NCBI GenBank assembly: GCA_016840125.1
Contig: JAEOSY010000660.1
Coordinates: forward strand, 1-25,783
Source of the DNA: Candidatus Helarchaeota archaeon
GTDB taxonomy: Archaea; Asgardarchaeota; Lokiarchaeia; Helarchaeales; HEL-GB-A
Direction of reading: 5' to 3'
Length of the DNA stretch: 25,783 bases
The stretch's first letter is position 1; each line of letters begins with the position of its first letter. This document shows, one piece after another, positions 1 to 7,388 of this stretch. The notes under the pieces were generated by a model. It searched no databases. It saw only the letters and a list, made by a program, of their open reading frames with translations, and was not told the DNA's origin. A program made the translations under genes and the position numbers.

Positions 1-840
1 AAGGGCGTATTGACTTAGCTCTGTTAATTCATTATCATCGTCTATTTCTCGTAATTTTGCCTCTATTTGGGCACGATTGGCTTCAGGGATACTAAAAAGG
101 ATTCCCGTGATAAGATCCTCCCTTAGACTATCTGTGGTAGATGGCGATGCGGATAGTTTTGCTTGTATTTTGGATTTAAGAGCATCAGAATTCGTGGAAG
201 AAATAACCATCGATTCGAGTTCAGAGTTTGGTATTGCGCCACGTTCAAGAATTCCAAATATTTCGTTTAATAATTCCACCGAGAGCGAGAAAAGTTTCTT
301 AGAATCTGCGTCAATATAATTTTGAATGACAGGGATAATATCGGCTTTAATAGAGTCTTGAGAAAATAAGGATTCGGAACCGGGACCGCTATAGGTAGAT
401 GCCATCTCTGGTACGTTAACTGGAGTAGATGGTGTATCAGGTACGCTAACCTGGGTTGGTGAAGATTCAGGCACGCTTACTGGTGATGGTGTGGATTCCG
501 AGGAGTTTATATGAGCCCTTGGCGATTCAGGTAGTCTTATCGGTTGGGGAGTCTGTTCAGGTACATCTACTAGAGATGGTCTTGATTGGGAAGTATGTGC
601 AGGAGAAATTCTTCTGGGTTCCTTCATTATAGCAGTCATCACAGCATCAGAAGTAGAATGACTGGAGATTATCGCTCGTAATTTTTCTACTGAGATAACC
701 TTTATTTGTAAAATATTAAATAATTCATTCAAAACTTCAACACTAAGTGAATATAACCGTGATTCGTCCATTTGTAATTCTAGGTTAATGATGGGAATAA
801 TATCTGCCTTTATTGATTTAGTATATGCTTCTTCGTCCAT
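1..840 (-). CDS. Protein with duplicated 63-residue helical module and Pro/Ser/Thr-rich linker (3' end outside the window)
   Basis: An uninterrupted reading frame of 280 codons starts at the ATG at 840 and is still open at the left edge, so the C-terminus is missing. Two copies of a module, residues 9-71 and 163-225, align without a gap at about 29 of 63 identical positions. Both begin SIKADIIP and share SLSVE-LNE-F-IL. Between them lies a linker (about 72-162) rich in Pro, Ser and Thr with a degenerate V-x-V-P-E/D-x repeat. The modules look like small all-helical domains. I see no signal peptide, membrane segment or catalytic motif. The gene is divergent from L10e. I do not recognise the family. 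Module conservation across the duplication argues strongly that the frame is coding. Confidence 0.8.
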   Translation of the reverse strand, partial: MDEEAYTKSIKADIIPIINLELQMDESRLYSLSVEVLNELFNILQIKVISVEKLRAIISSHSTSDAVMTAIMKEPRRISPAHTSQSRPSLVDVPEQTPQPIRLPESPRAHINSSESTPSPVSVPESSPTQVSVPDTPSTPVNVPEMASTYSGPGSESLFSQDSIKADIIPVIQNYIDADSKKLFSLSVELLNEIFGILERGAIPNSELESMVISSTNSDALKSKIQAKLSASPSTTDSLREDLITGILFSIPEANRAQIEAKLREIDDDNELTELSQYAL

Positions 841-1101
841 TCAGACCAACCTACACGAAAAGATTTCACCATACATGAGGGAATACTGGCATTTTTTTAA
901 TTGTACTCAATCTAAGTGTATTATTGATGACTTTTAAAATCTAAGCTTTTTTCGGGTAAAATACTAAAAGTATCTTGGGTTGTTTAATTTAATGAAAAAA
1001 ATTTAATTAACTTTGTTTTTATTGTGCTTAAGCAATTTAAAAGCCAAAAAACGAACTTAGCAAATTAAATTTAAGAAAACAACGAGTCGAAAGTGATAAA
1101 A
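841..1101. promoter_or_regulatory. Divergent promoter region between the duplicated-module gene and L10e
   Basis: About 260 non-coding bases. For L10e (+) a TATA-like AAATTTAAG at about 1066-1075 lies about 30 bp upstream of the ATG at 1102, which would give a nearly leaderless mRNA; a second candidate is TTTAAAAG at about 1036-1043. For the minus-strand gene a GATTTTAAAAG-like box lies near 930-941. No RNA gene or ORF is seen here. The assignments are by eye. Confidence 0.4.
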
Positions 1102-1659
1102 ATGCCGAAGAGACCATGGTCGTCATACCATAATATTAAGGGGAAACCATTTGTAAAACGCTGGAAAAAAACCAAGAAGGGACGCCGGGAATACATCCAT
1201 GGAGTGCCAGATCCCAAGATCCGTATGTTTACAATGGGTACAAGCAAGGATTATGCCTATCATGTTTTATTATTATCAGATTCAAATGCACAAATCAGCC
1301 ATTTAGCTTTAGAAGCAGCGCGTATCGCAGCAAACCGCAAGCTTCGGAATATAGTTGGGAGAGAAAATTATTTTCTGAGGATCTTAGTTTATCCCCATCA
1401 TGTAGTTCGTGAACATCGAATGATGGCGTTTGCAGGAGCAGATCGGCTTCAAGATGGGATGAGAAAAGCGTTTGGAAAACCATTTGCGACAGCGGCAAGG
1501 GTAAGACGTGACCAAAAGTTGATGTCAGTTAAAGTTGATAAGGAACATCTTCCAATTGCTAAAGCAGCCCTTAAAGGAGCTAAGATGAAATTTCCACAAC
1601 ACTGCCACGTAGAAGTTATTAATCTAAAAGCGGCAGAAACGCCCGATGCCAAAACTTAG
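1102..1659 (+). CDS. rpl10e: Ribosomal protein uL16 (archaeal/eukaryotic L10e)
   Basis: Structural protein of the 50S subunit, binding near the tRNA and peptidyl-transferase region. The sequence has the archaeal/eukaryotic L10e layout: basic N-terminus (RPWSSYHNIKGKPFVKRWKK), a core with HLALEAARIAANRKL, the L-V-YPHHVVREHRMMAFAGADRLQDGMRKAFGKP region, and a short C-terminal tail. Length (about 185 residues) is usual for archaea. A GTG at 1093 is in frame three codons earlier, but the ATG at 1102 is preferred because it fits the L10e N-terminus and the TATA-like box about 30 bp upstream. It is convergent with the dCTP-deaminase-like gene and separated from it by a hairpin plus T tract. Confidence 0.96.
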   Translation: MPKRPWSSYHNIKGKPFVKRWKKTKKGRREYIHGVPDPKIRMFTMGTSKDYAYHVLLLSDSNAQISHLALEAARIAANRKLRNIVGRENYFLRILVYPHHVVREHRMMAFAGADRLQDGMRKAFGKPFATAARVRRDQKLMSVKVDKEHLPIAKAALKGAKMKFPQHCHVEVINLKAAETPDAKT

Positions 1660-1660
1660 G

Positions 1661-1685
1661 GGAATTAAAAAGCTCAATTCCTTTT
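1661..1685 (+). terminator. Hairpin plus T-tract terminator after L10e
   Basis: Inverted repeat GGAATT (1661-1666) / AATTCC (1676-1681) with a 9-nt loop, followed by TTTT and an AT-rich stretch. It lies immediately after the L10e stop, in the 24-bp gap before the end of the convergent gene. Confidence 0.5.
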
Positions 1686-2268
1686 ATTTAAAAATACCAT
1701 ATTCTTGATAGTGTTTTTTTACAGGTTTCGGAAAGTAATAGAATTCAATTTGGGCAATTGGTGTACCGTAATGAAATATGAGGGTAATGGGAGAAATATT
1801 TTTTATTTCTAATACTAATTTCTGCATTTGCATGGGATTAATTATGGATGCAGTTTGTATTATTAATCCAAGCCTGCCTATGCTGGATTTACCTAGCACA
1901 TGCCCAGAGATATGCCTGTTAAAGTTAATTTCTTCATACACTTCAAGCAACATAAATTGATCTTTATGGATGATTAATTTACCCGCTAAATCTTCAACAA
2001 GGTCGTATCGATGTGTATAATTATCTAAGAACTCTTTTATTGAATGTTGTTTTGAATCAAAGAAGGGTACATCCTTATCCTTAAACTCCCAGAGATAGCG
2101 TCCAACACAAATATCCAAGGAAACTGAAGAAATGTTTTCAGGTTTAAAAGGATCGATTTTTAAGTAGTGATTATGATCTGGACAGCAAGTACATGAATTT
2201 TTAATTAAGTAATTAATCCCTTCACCGGTTACAAGAGAACCAGAATGATTTGAAGAAAAGTTTTCCAA
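1684..2268 (-). CDS. Divergent dCTP deaminase / dUTPase-fold protein
   Basis: Family members convert dCTP to dUTP (or to dUMP) in dTTP synthesis. The fold is recognisable from SVSLDICVG (about 48-56), GKSSIGRLGL (126-135), and LVLEIKN (151-157) followed by G-TPIAQIEF. The Glu of the LxLE motif (E154), the usual catalytic Glu, and the Arg of the SSxxR motif (R132) are present. Several features are unusual. The family I-D-P-G-x-x-G motif reads I-N-P-M-Q-M-Q (residues 143-149), so the Asp and both Gly are lost. The first Arg of GRSS is Lys. A Cys-rich insert (C26, C28, C29, then H32 and H34) follows the N-terminal helix. It could be an altered-specificity or inactive homologue. It lies 47 bp downstream of the coiled-coil gene on the same strand. 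Confidence 0.7.
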   Translation of the reverse strand: MENFSSNHSGSLVTGEGINYLIKNSCTCCPDHNHYLKIDPFKPENISSVSLDICVGRYLWEFKDKDVPFFDSKQHSIKEFLDNYTHRYDLVEDLAGKLIIHKDQFMLLEVYEEINFNRHISGHVLGKSSIGRLGLIIQTASIINPMQMQKLVLEIKNISPITLIFHYGTPIAQIEFYYFPKPVKKHYQEYGIFK

Positions 2269-2315
2269 GATAAAGAGCCTCTATATTTTTGCAGATTATA
2301 AAAAGGGAAGAAAAA

Positions 2316-3428
2316 TTAAATTCTCCTCAAACGGGCCCAAATACTTCGAATAACAACACCAAATGCCTCGATTTGGGAGTCACCTTTCATGACGAGTCCT
2401 GAAGGTATACCCCTTTCGTCTAGGGGTGCGAGGAGCATCTCCTCGTTATCACGAATAATGCCCCAAATATCACCTTTATAATCTCGAATTTCGATATTAG
2501 GTTTTGAATTCCATTTTTCAATCAGTTGTGGGTCTTTTAGAGCAGGTACTGCTATAGATACCCGAACAGCCGGACGAACCCCGTCAAAATTAAGATCATT
2601 AAGAGTAGATGTTTCAGGGAGAAATACCATTACTGTGCTTTTGGTCTTGGAGAAGATGGAAGCGATGGTAACTACCGCAGAGGCAGCGTCAGAGACGAAG
2701 TTAGATGCAGTTGGTGCAGTTATTCCATCCCGTTTGATGAGTCGCTCGTATTGTTCAATCTTAACATCACGGAGAGCAATTTCGGATTCTAAATTTTGTT
2801 TTTGTTGTGTATGCTCTTTTTCGAGAGTAGCAATAGTGGTGTTTGATTCTTTTAAGGCAGTATCCATTTCTGAAATACGTTGCTGAGCACCTAATTCCCC
2901 AGTCGGGGTACTTAATTTCACTGAAGAAAGTTCCTTCACGCCCCGCTCCAGATTAGCATTTTCTTCCCGTAATGCTTTAATGGTTTCCTCGCGTTCAATG
3001 ATTTTTGTATTGTAATCTTTTTGTTTCTTATTGAGTATATTTGTTAATTGGGTAATTTCGGTTTTGAGTTCTTCCGTTTTTTCAAGAGCTTTTGATTCAA
3101 TCCCAGTTACCTGGCGCGTCACATTTTCTAAATTCTTCTGTAAGGAGATAAGTTGCTTCTGTAACTCTGAAATGGTCTTTTGCTGCTCAAGAATTGTGGT
3201 CTCTTGATCTTTCAAGGTTCTTTGCTGCTCTGCAATGATTCCAGTTTGATTTTGGATACTATCTGATAATTTTTCGATTTGGTCTCGGAGTTGAGCGCTA
3301 GCTGCTTTAACTTCGGTAACTTGACTTTTCTGATTCTCAATGGTTTCATTCTGAAATTGTATTCTCTGTTGGAGCACTGCCACTTTTTCCTTATCTTTTA
3401 ACCTATCAAAATCGCCAGGAAGACCCAC
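2316..3428 (-). CDS. Long coiled-coil protein with C-terminal TrmB/PLD-like domain
   Basis: A 370-residue protein. Residues about 8-235 are a nearly continuous coiled coil rich in Gln, Glu and Lys with heptad spacing (repeats such as IEKLSDSIQNQ, TILEQQKTISELQKQ). From about 238 it becomes a compact alpha/beta domain whose pattern (VMVFLP near the start, V-R-V-S-I-A-V-P, a hydrophobic strand plus DYKGDIWGIIRDNEEMLLAP, ending G-VIRSIWARLRR) resembles the PLD-like effector domain at the C-terminus of TrmB-type archaeal regulators. No DNA-binding HTH is visible, so it may be a structural or scaffolding protein rather than a regulator. Start is GTG at 3428, chosen because GGAGGT (3435-3440) sits 6 nt upstream. 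It follows PEP synthase by 28 bp and is probably co-transcribed with it. Confidence 0.75.
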   Translation of the reverse strand: MGLPGDFDRLKDKEKVAVLQQRIQFQNETIENQKSQVTEVKAASAQLRDQIEKLSDSIQNQTGIIAEQQRTLKDQETTILEQQKTISELQKQLISLQKNLENVTRQVTGIESKALEKTEELKTEITQLTNILNKKQKDYNTKIIEREETIKALREENANLERGVKELSSVKLSTPTGELGAQQRISEMDTALKESNTTIATLEKEHTQQKQNLESEIALRDVKIEQYERLIKRDGITAPTASNFVSDAASAVVTIASIFSKTKSTVMVFLPETSTLNDLNFDGVRPAVRVSIAVPALKDPQLIEKWNSKPNIEIRDYKGDIWGIIRDNEEMLLAPLDERGIPSGLVMKGDSQIEAFGVVIRSIWARLRRI

Positions 3429-3434
3429 CTTTTT

Positions 3435-3440
3435 ACCTCC
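3435..3440 (-). promoter_or_regulatory. Strong Shine-Dalgarno for the coiled-coil gene
   Basis: GGAGGT on the minus strand, 6 nt before the GTG at 3428. It decides a non-ATG start and shows that SD-led initiation is used inside transcription units in this genome. Confidence 0.75.
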
Positions 3441-3456
3441 TTAAGTCACAATAGGA

Positions 3457-5964
3457 TTATTTAGATTTGGCTCGTTCCGTTTTTAACATATCAAGGACAG
3501 TTTCAGCTAATTCTTTGGGCACTACAGGATTATTGAGGATCTCCTTATCGGATAAATCTTCAAACTTCTTCCCTTCAGAAATTGCCCACTCCACTATAGC
3601 CGTGAGAAGGCGCGTTTTAATTACAGTATCGGGGTTCAAGCTCATACTATCGATACCACATTCAATAAGAAACGCTGCAATGGATGGCCAATCACTTGGG
3701 GACTGTCCGCAAATTCCAACTTTCCGGTTGAATTTATGCGCAGTTTCAATGAGCTTTTTAAGAGAGCGCTTAACGGCTTCGTTTCGTTCATCAAACAGGT
3801 GGCTGATTATTTCGGAATCACGGTCGAGCCCGAGGGTGAGTTGTGTCAAATCGTTGCTTCCAATACTAAAACCATCAAACACTTCTGAGAATTTATCTGC
3901 CAATATAATGTTTGATGGAATTTCTGCCATCACGTATATCTGGAGTTCATTATCACCTTGTTTTAATCCATTTTTATTCATGATCTTTATGACACGTTTT
4001 CCTTCTTCAACGGTTCTACAGAATGGAACCATTATTTTTACATTTGTAAGACCTATTTCCTCTCGTACTTTTTTAAGTGCCTTACATTCTAATTTAAATG
4101 CAGGAAGGAAATCCTCATCGTAGTAACGAGATGCACCACGCCATCCTATCATCGGATTATGTTCCTCGGGTTCGTAGAGATGTCCCCCTACTAAATTCGC
4201 ATACTCATTCGTTTTAAAATCGCTTAATCTTACGATTACATCGTTGGGATAGAAGCTTGCGGCAATTCGAGCGACTCCTTCTGCCAACTTATCAACGAAT
4301 AATTGTGATTTATCATCGTAGCCAATAGCAATTTCATCAATCTTTTTTATTATATGCGCATTTGATTTGTCCTTTTTGAGCTTATCATAGTTAATTAAAG
4401 CTAAAGGATGAATTTGGATGTGAGAATTGATGATAAATTCTAATCGGGCTAAACCTACACCATCTACTGGTAGTTTACCTTGATCAAATGCGGTTTCAGG
4501 GATTCCAACATTCATGAAAATTTTGGTTTTCGTTTGTGGGACCGTTTCCAAGTCAAGTTGCTTAATTTCATACTTTAATATGCCCTCATAGACATTACCA
4601 AAGCCCTTACTACAATCTACTGTAATTTTCTGCCCTTTTTTAATGGCTTCAGTTCCATGTTCAGAGCCTATTACACAGGGAATGCCGAGTTCACGTGACA
4701 CAATTGCAGCATGACATGTCCTACCCCCATGATTCGTGACAATTGCCGAGGCTATTTTCATAATGGGTTCCCAATCAGGGTCCGTTTCGACTGCAACCAG
4801 AACTTCACCTTTCTTAAATTCCCCAATATCTTTAACGTTTGTTATAGTATTAGCGATTCCCTGACCTATTTTGCGCCCGACCGCATCCCCTTGAATTAGC
4901 AATTTTCGGTCACCCTCAGGAACCATATTCACGTATGTTTCAATGATTTCTTTCTTTTTCTGGGATTCAACAGTCTCAGGGCGCGCCTGTAATATATACA
5001 GCTTATTGTTACGTCCATCGAGACCCCATTCCGTGTCCATGGCCTTTCCATAGTGCTTTTCGATCTGTATTATATAGCCAGCTAATTCCTTAACTTGATC
5101 TTCATTCAATACAAATCGTTTTCTATCTTCGGGCTTAACTTCAACCTCTTTTACATCATGGGTTTTTTCATCCCTGATGAGTTTAATGAATTTATTTCCA
5201 TGTTGCTTTCCAATGATTCCTTTTGTTGGTTTAAAAACATACCACTTATCTGGATTTATTTTACCTTGAACTACGTATTCACCGAGACCCCAGCTCCCTT
5301 CAAGATAAACAACCTTGTCAAAACCGCTTTCTGTATCAATACTAAAGCCAACTCCGGCGGCACCAAGATCTGTATAAATCATAAGCTGAATGCCGACGGA
5401 TAATGCTACATCGAAGTGATCGAATCCTTTATCTTCCCTATAAGAAATTGCACGGTTGGTGAAGAGGCTCGCCATGCAGTCAATAGATTTCGCGATTATG
5501 GCATCTGCACCCTTTACGTGCAGGTATGTCTCCTGTTGACCCGCAAATGAGGCATCAGGTAGGTCCTCTGCCGTTGCTGAACTCCGTACTGCACAACTTG
5601 GCTCGTCGATTTTTGATTTTTTCCCTAATTCTAGATAATATTCCCTCATTAATTTTTCAAGATCCTCAGGCATCTTGGCACTTTCAATGGCAGTTCTAAT
5701 TTTTTCGCCGCGTTCAGCTAAATTCTTCATATCATGGGTATCAAGATCGGCAAGCGTGTCCCGAATGAACTGTTCTAGGTTATTCTCTCGGATAAAATAC
5801 CGATATGCCTCAGCGGTCATTGCGAACCCAGTTGGGACTGGTACTTTCGTTTTCTCGATCATTTCACCAAGGCTGGCGTTTTTTCCTCCCACAAGAGGAA
5901 CGTCTTCAATACCACATTCTTCAAACCATAAAACTAACTTTTTCTCTTTATCGTCAGTCATCAT
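3457..5964 (-). CDS. ppsA: Phosphoenolpyruvate synthase (pyruvate, water dikinase)
   Basis: Interconverts pyruvate + ATP + water with PEP + AMP + phosphate; in anaerobic archaea it feeds gluconeogenesis from pyruvate. All three domains are present. The N-terminal ATP-grasp domain (about 10-340) has VGGKNASLGEM, AVRSSATAEDLPDASFAGQQ and ILQARPET. The swivelling phosphohistidine domain contains GGRTCHAAIVSRE with catalytic His418. The C-terminal PEP/pyruvate barrel has EIPSN, FSIGSNDLTQ and GICGQSPSD with catalytic Cys752. Length of 835 is slightly above the usual 760-820. Two adjacent ATG codons (5964, 5961) are possible. A TATA-like box at 5986-5997 lies so close that the transcript may be leaderless. 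A perfect 21-bp palindrome lies just upstream of that box. Confidence 0.96.
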   Translation of the reverse strand: MMTDDKEKKLVLWFEECGIEDVPLVGGKNASLGEMIEKTKVPVPTGFAMTAEAYRYFIRENNLEQFIRDTLADLDTHDMKNLAERGEKIRTAIESAKMPEDLEKLMREYYLELGKKSKIDEPSCAVRSSATAEDLPDASFAGQQETYLHVKGADAIIAKSIDCMASLFTNRAISYREDKGFDHFDVALSVGIQLMIYTDLGAAGVGFSIDTESGFDKVVYLEGSWGLGEYVVQGKINPDKWYVFKPTKGIIGKQHGNKFIKLIRDEKTHDVKEVEVKPEDRKRFVLNEDQVKELAGYIIQIEKHYGKAMDTEWGLDGRNNKLYILQARPETVESQKKKEIIETYVNMVPEGDRKLLIQGDAVGRKIGQGIANTITNVKDIGEFKKGEVLVAVETDPDWEPIMKIASAIVTNHGGRTCHAAIVSRELGIPCVIGSEHGTEAIKKGQKITVDCSKGFGNVYEGILKYEIKQLDLETVPQTKTKIFMNVGIPETAFDQGKLPVDGVGLARLEFIINSHIQIHPLALINYDKLKKDKSNAHIIKKIDEIAIGYDDKSQLFVDKLAEGVARIAASFYPNDVIVRLSDFKTNEYANLVGGHLYEPEEHNPMIGWRGASRYYDEDFLPAFKLECKALKKVREEIGLTNVKIMVPFCRTVEEGKRVIKIMNKNGLKQGDNELQIYVMAEIPSNIILADKFSEVFDGFSIGSNDLTQLTLGLDRDSEIISHLFDERNEAVKRSLKKLIETAHKFNRKVGICGQSPSDWPSIAAFLIECGIDSMSLNPDTVIKTRLLTAIVEWAISEGKKFEDLSDKEILNNPVVPKELAETVLDMLKTERAKSK

Positions 5965-5985
5965 AAATTACCTTTACATTAATCA

Positions 5986-6022
5986 TTTTATTTATAGTAA
6001 ATTTGAAATTACAAATTTCAAA
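5986..6022 (-). promoter_or_regulatory. ppsA promoter with perfect 9+9 bp inverted repeat
   Basis: On the minus strand CTATAAATAAAA (5986-5997) is a good TATA-like box for ppsA. Directly upstream lies TTTGAAATT (6002-6010), spacer ACA, AATTTCAAA (6014-6022), a perfect 21-bp palindrome. It sits in the divergent region shared with the gelsolin-like gene, whose own TATA-like TTTATAAAATT is at about 6051-6063. The placement suggests an operator for a dimeric regulator. That is inference. Confidence 0.5.
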
Positions 6023-6128
6023 AAAGCTCTTCATAGATGTTTTGTGTTCATTTTTATAAAATTTTAGTTAAACTCTTTAAGTTTGGAAAATAATATTTGC
6101 TAATGATAAAAAGTAAGATGGTGATTAT

Positions 6129-6770
6129 ATGAGTCCAGCACGAGCAATGTTATTGGAAGTTGGCGGAATGGGCATGATTCGCGAGATAATGTTTAAACAA
6201 AATTATATCCAAGACCCTCGGCGGGCTGCGATATTAGTGGATGAGGTGAACGGGGTGTTCTGGGTCTGGCTGGGGATGGATGTGAATTTGAAGACGCGAA
6301 AAGCAATCATACCCGTAGCAGAGAAGTTAGTTTCGGACAGGGGTTATAACTCTAAGACAGATGGACATCGACTTGGAGAAAATTGTTCTCGAATGATTGT
6401 GCTTGATCAGAAGAACCTTGGAGACCCAAGCGTGCAGCAAAATCATCAGGTAGCCTTAGGAATTTTTAATATGAATTATATTGAAGATGGGCGGTTTGTT
6501 GTCCAATTTTCAGGTGCAGCAGCAGCAGCAGTAACAACCGCAGATCCCCGTAGCACGGCAATGGCAGGAATTATGATTGCCAGTATTTTAGAAAGCGCTC
6601 CAGAAGTTTTTGTGGGTAAGACTTCCCAAGGGATTTATAGTGTCGATATAGGTCAAGGAACCATCAAATTCCAAATCAAAGACGGAAATATCCAATTAGT
6701 GCAGGGTAGCATCGGGCTTAATGATCAAATCCAGCGGGCATTTCAGGAGAATATCCAGGCTCTAAAATGA
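6129..6770 (+). CDS. Gelsolin-like-domain protein (candidate)
   Basis: A soluble 213-residue protein. Residues about 33-73 read AAILVDEVNGVFWVWLGMD then a helix, VNLKTRKAIIPVAEKLVSDRGY. This matches the gelsolin-repeat pattern: strand, turn with G, V-x-V-W-x-G, then a long helix ending in AEKL. The remainder (about 80-213) includes an Ala-rich stretch (SGAAAAAVTTADPRSTAMAG, 128-147) and a mixed strand/helix C-terminal region I do not recognise; it might be a second diverged domain. Asgard archaea are known to encode gelsolin-like proteins that act on actin, so a cytoskeletal role is possible. Alternatively it is another longin- or profilin-like fold read wrongly by eye. GGTGAT at 6120-6125 may serve as the SD. 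It is a single gene, divergent from ppsA. Confidence 0.5.
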   Translation: MSPARAMLLEVGGMGMIREIMFKQNYIQDPRRAAILVDEVNGVFWVWLGMDVNLKTRKAIIPVAEKLVSDRGYNSKTDGHRLGENCSRMIVLDQKNLGDPSVQQNHQVALGIFNMNYIEDGRFVVQFSGAAAAAVTTADPRSTAMAGIMIASILESAPEVFVGKTSQGIYSVDIGQGTIKFQIKDGNIQLVQGSIGLNDQIQRAFQENIQALK

Positions 6771-6826
6771 TAAAAAAGGGATTTTAACAGATTGTTCATA
6801 AGGAATTATGCAATTTTTGAACAGAC

Positions 6827-6834
6827 TTTTTTTT
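6827..6834 (+). terminator. T-tract terminator after the gelsolin-like gene
   Basis: A run of eight T about 57 bp after the stop codon, without a strong hairpin. This is the usual archaeal intrinsic terminator form. Confidence 0.4.
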
Positions 6835-7008
6835 AATCAGGGGAATTCATTTCTGTAAAAAAATGATATGAGATTGAAAAAAAAAATCAATCTAAATATT
6901 TTCCAATTTAAATCTGAAAAGGAGAAATTCAAAGAGTAACTTCAACAATCTAATTCCCGAAGCTACATTTGAAATACCCTTGGAAAGTTTGGACAAAAAA
7001 CCATTATC

Positions 7009-7016
7009 TTTTTATA
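7009..7016 (+). promoter_or_regulatory. Histone gene TATA box
   Basis: TTTTTATA within CTTTTTATATCCC. Transcription would start about 25 bp downstream (about 7036-7042), giving a leader of about 45 nt that begins at the inverted repeat at 7041. Confidence 0.5.
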
Positions 7017-7040
7017 TCCCCTTTCACGTAGAATCTAACT

Positions 7041-7062
7041 GTAGATTATAACAATAATCTAC
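7041..7062 (+). promoter_or_regulatory. Perfect 9-bp inverted repeat in the histone leader
   Basis: GTAGATTAT (7041-7049), spacer AACA, ATAATCTAC (7054-7062). It lies at or just after the predicted transcription start and 23 bp before the ATG. It could be an operator that blocks initiation or a 5' mRNA hairpin. Confidence 0.5.
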
Positions 7063-7085
7063 TTAAAACCTCTTGAGGGAGAAAT

Positions 7086-7298
7086 ATGGCAAAAGAAAAA
7101 ATGGTAATTACCAAAACTGCTTTACGTAGATTAATGAAAGCCGAAGGTAACGCGACTATTGTAGCATTAACCGCAATTCTATCGCTCCAAGAACATTTAA
7201 ATGAAACTGCAATTGAGATCACAAAAAAGGCTCTAGCCTTGGCTAAACATGCGAAACGTAAGACAATTACCAAAGCAGATATTAAATTAGCAATCTAA
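7086..7298 (+). CDS. Archaeal histone
   Basis: DNA-wrapping histone-fold protein of 70 residues, the usual archaeal length. Helix 1 (about 10-18, KTALRRLMK), long helix 2 (about 24-50) and helix 3 are visible. The C-terminal signature AKHAKRKTITKADIKLAI matches the conserved KHAGRKTI-x-x-DI motif, with Lys in place of the usual Gly. The N-terminus carries a short basic extension (MAKEKMV). There are no tails as in eukaryotic core histones. Start ATG at 7086 follows a purine-rich GAGGGAG (7074-7080). The gene is monocistronic, with its own promoter and a poly-T terminator. Confidence 0.93.
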   Translation: MAKEKMVITKTALRRLMKAEGNATIVALTAILSLQEHLNETAIEITKKALALAKHAKRKTITKADIKLAI

Positions 7299-7318
7299 AT
7301 TATATATTATCCTCCCCC

Positions 7319-7334
7319 TTTTTTTTTGGTTTTT
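7319..7334 (+). terminator. Poly-T terminator after the histone gene
   Basis: CCCCC followed by nine T, GG, and five more T, beginning 20 bp after the stop. It lies in the gap before the convergent methyltransferase gene. Confidence 0.6.
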
Positions 7335-7388
7335 CATTTTTAGAGTTTAACTTTCTAATAAATCGAACGATACTAGGATTTTAGAGAT

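Larger units (their letters stand above)
6771..7085. other. 315-bp gap between gelsolin-like and histone genes
   Basis: No ORF is supported. It contains an eight-T tract at 6827-6834 (likely terminator of the upstream gene), an inverted repeat AGATTGA (6871-6877) / TCAATCT (6887-6893) around nine A residues, a TATA-like box near 7009-7016, and a perfect palindrome at 7041-7062 in the histone leader. Separate entries cover the last two. Confidence 0.6.

Noticed and set aside
77..319. Short + strand open frame near the left edge
   Set aside because: It is antisense to the duplicated-module gene, whose repeated, conserved protein sequence shows that the minus strand is coding.
421..600. Repeated GGTACRTTAAC/GGTACGCTAACC-like sequence that could suggest a DNA repeat or CRISPR-like array
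   Set aside because: The periodicity comes from the V-x-V-P-E/D protein linker. Units are degenerate, without fixed spacers.
3467..4123. Long open frame on the + strand inside ppsA
   Set aside because: It lies antisense to conserved PEP synthase motifs, and its translation shows no recognisable domain or good start context.
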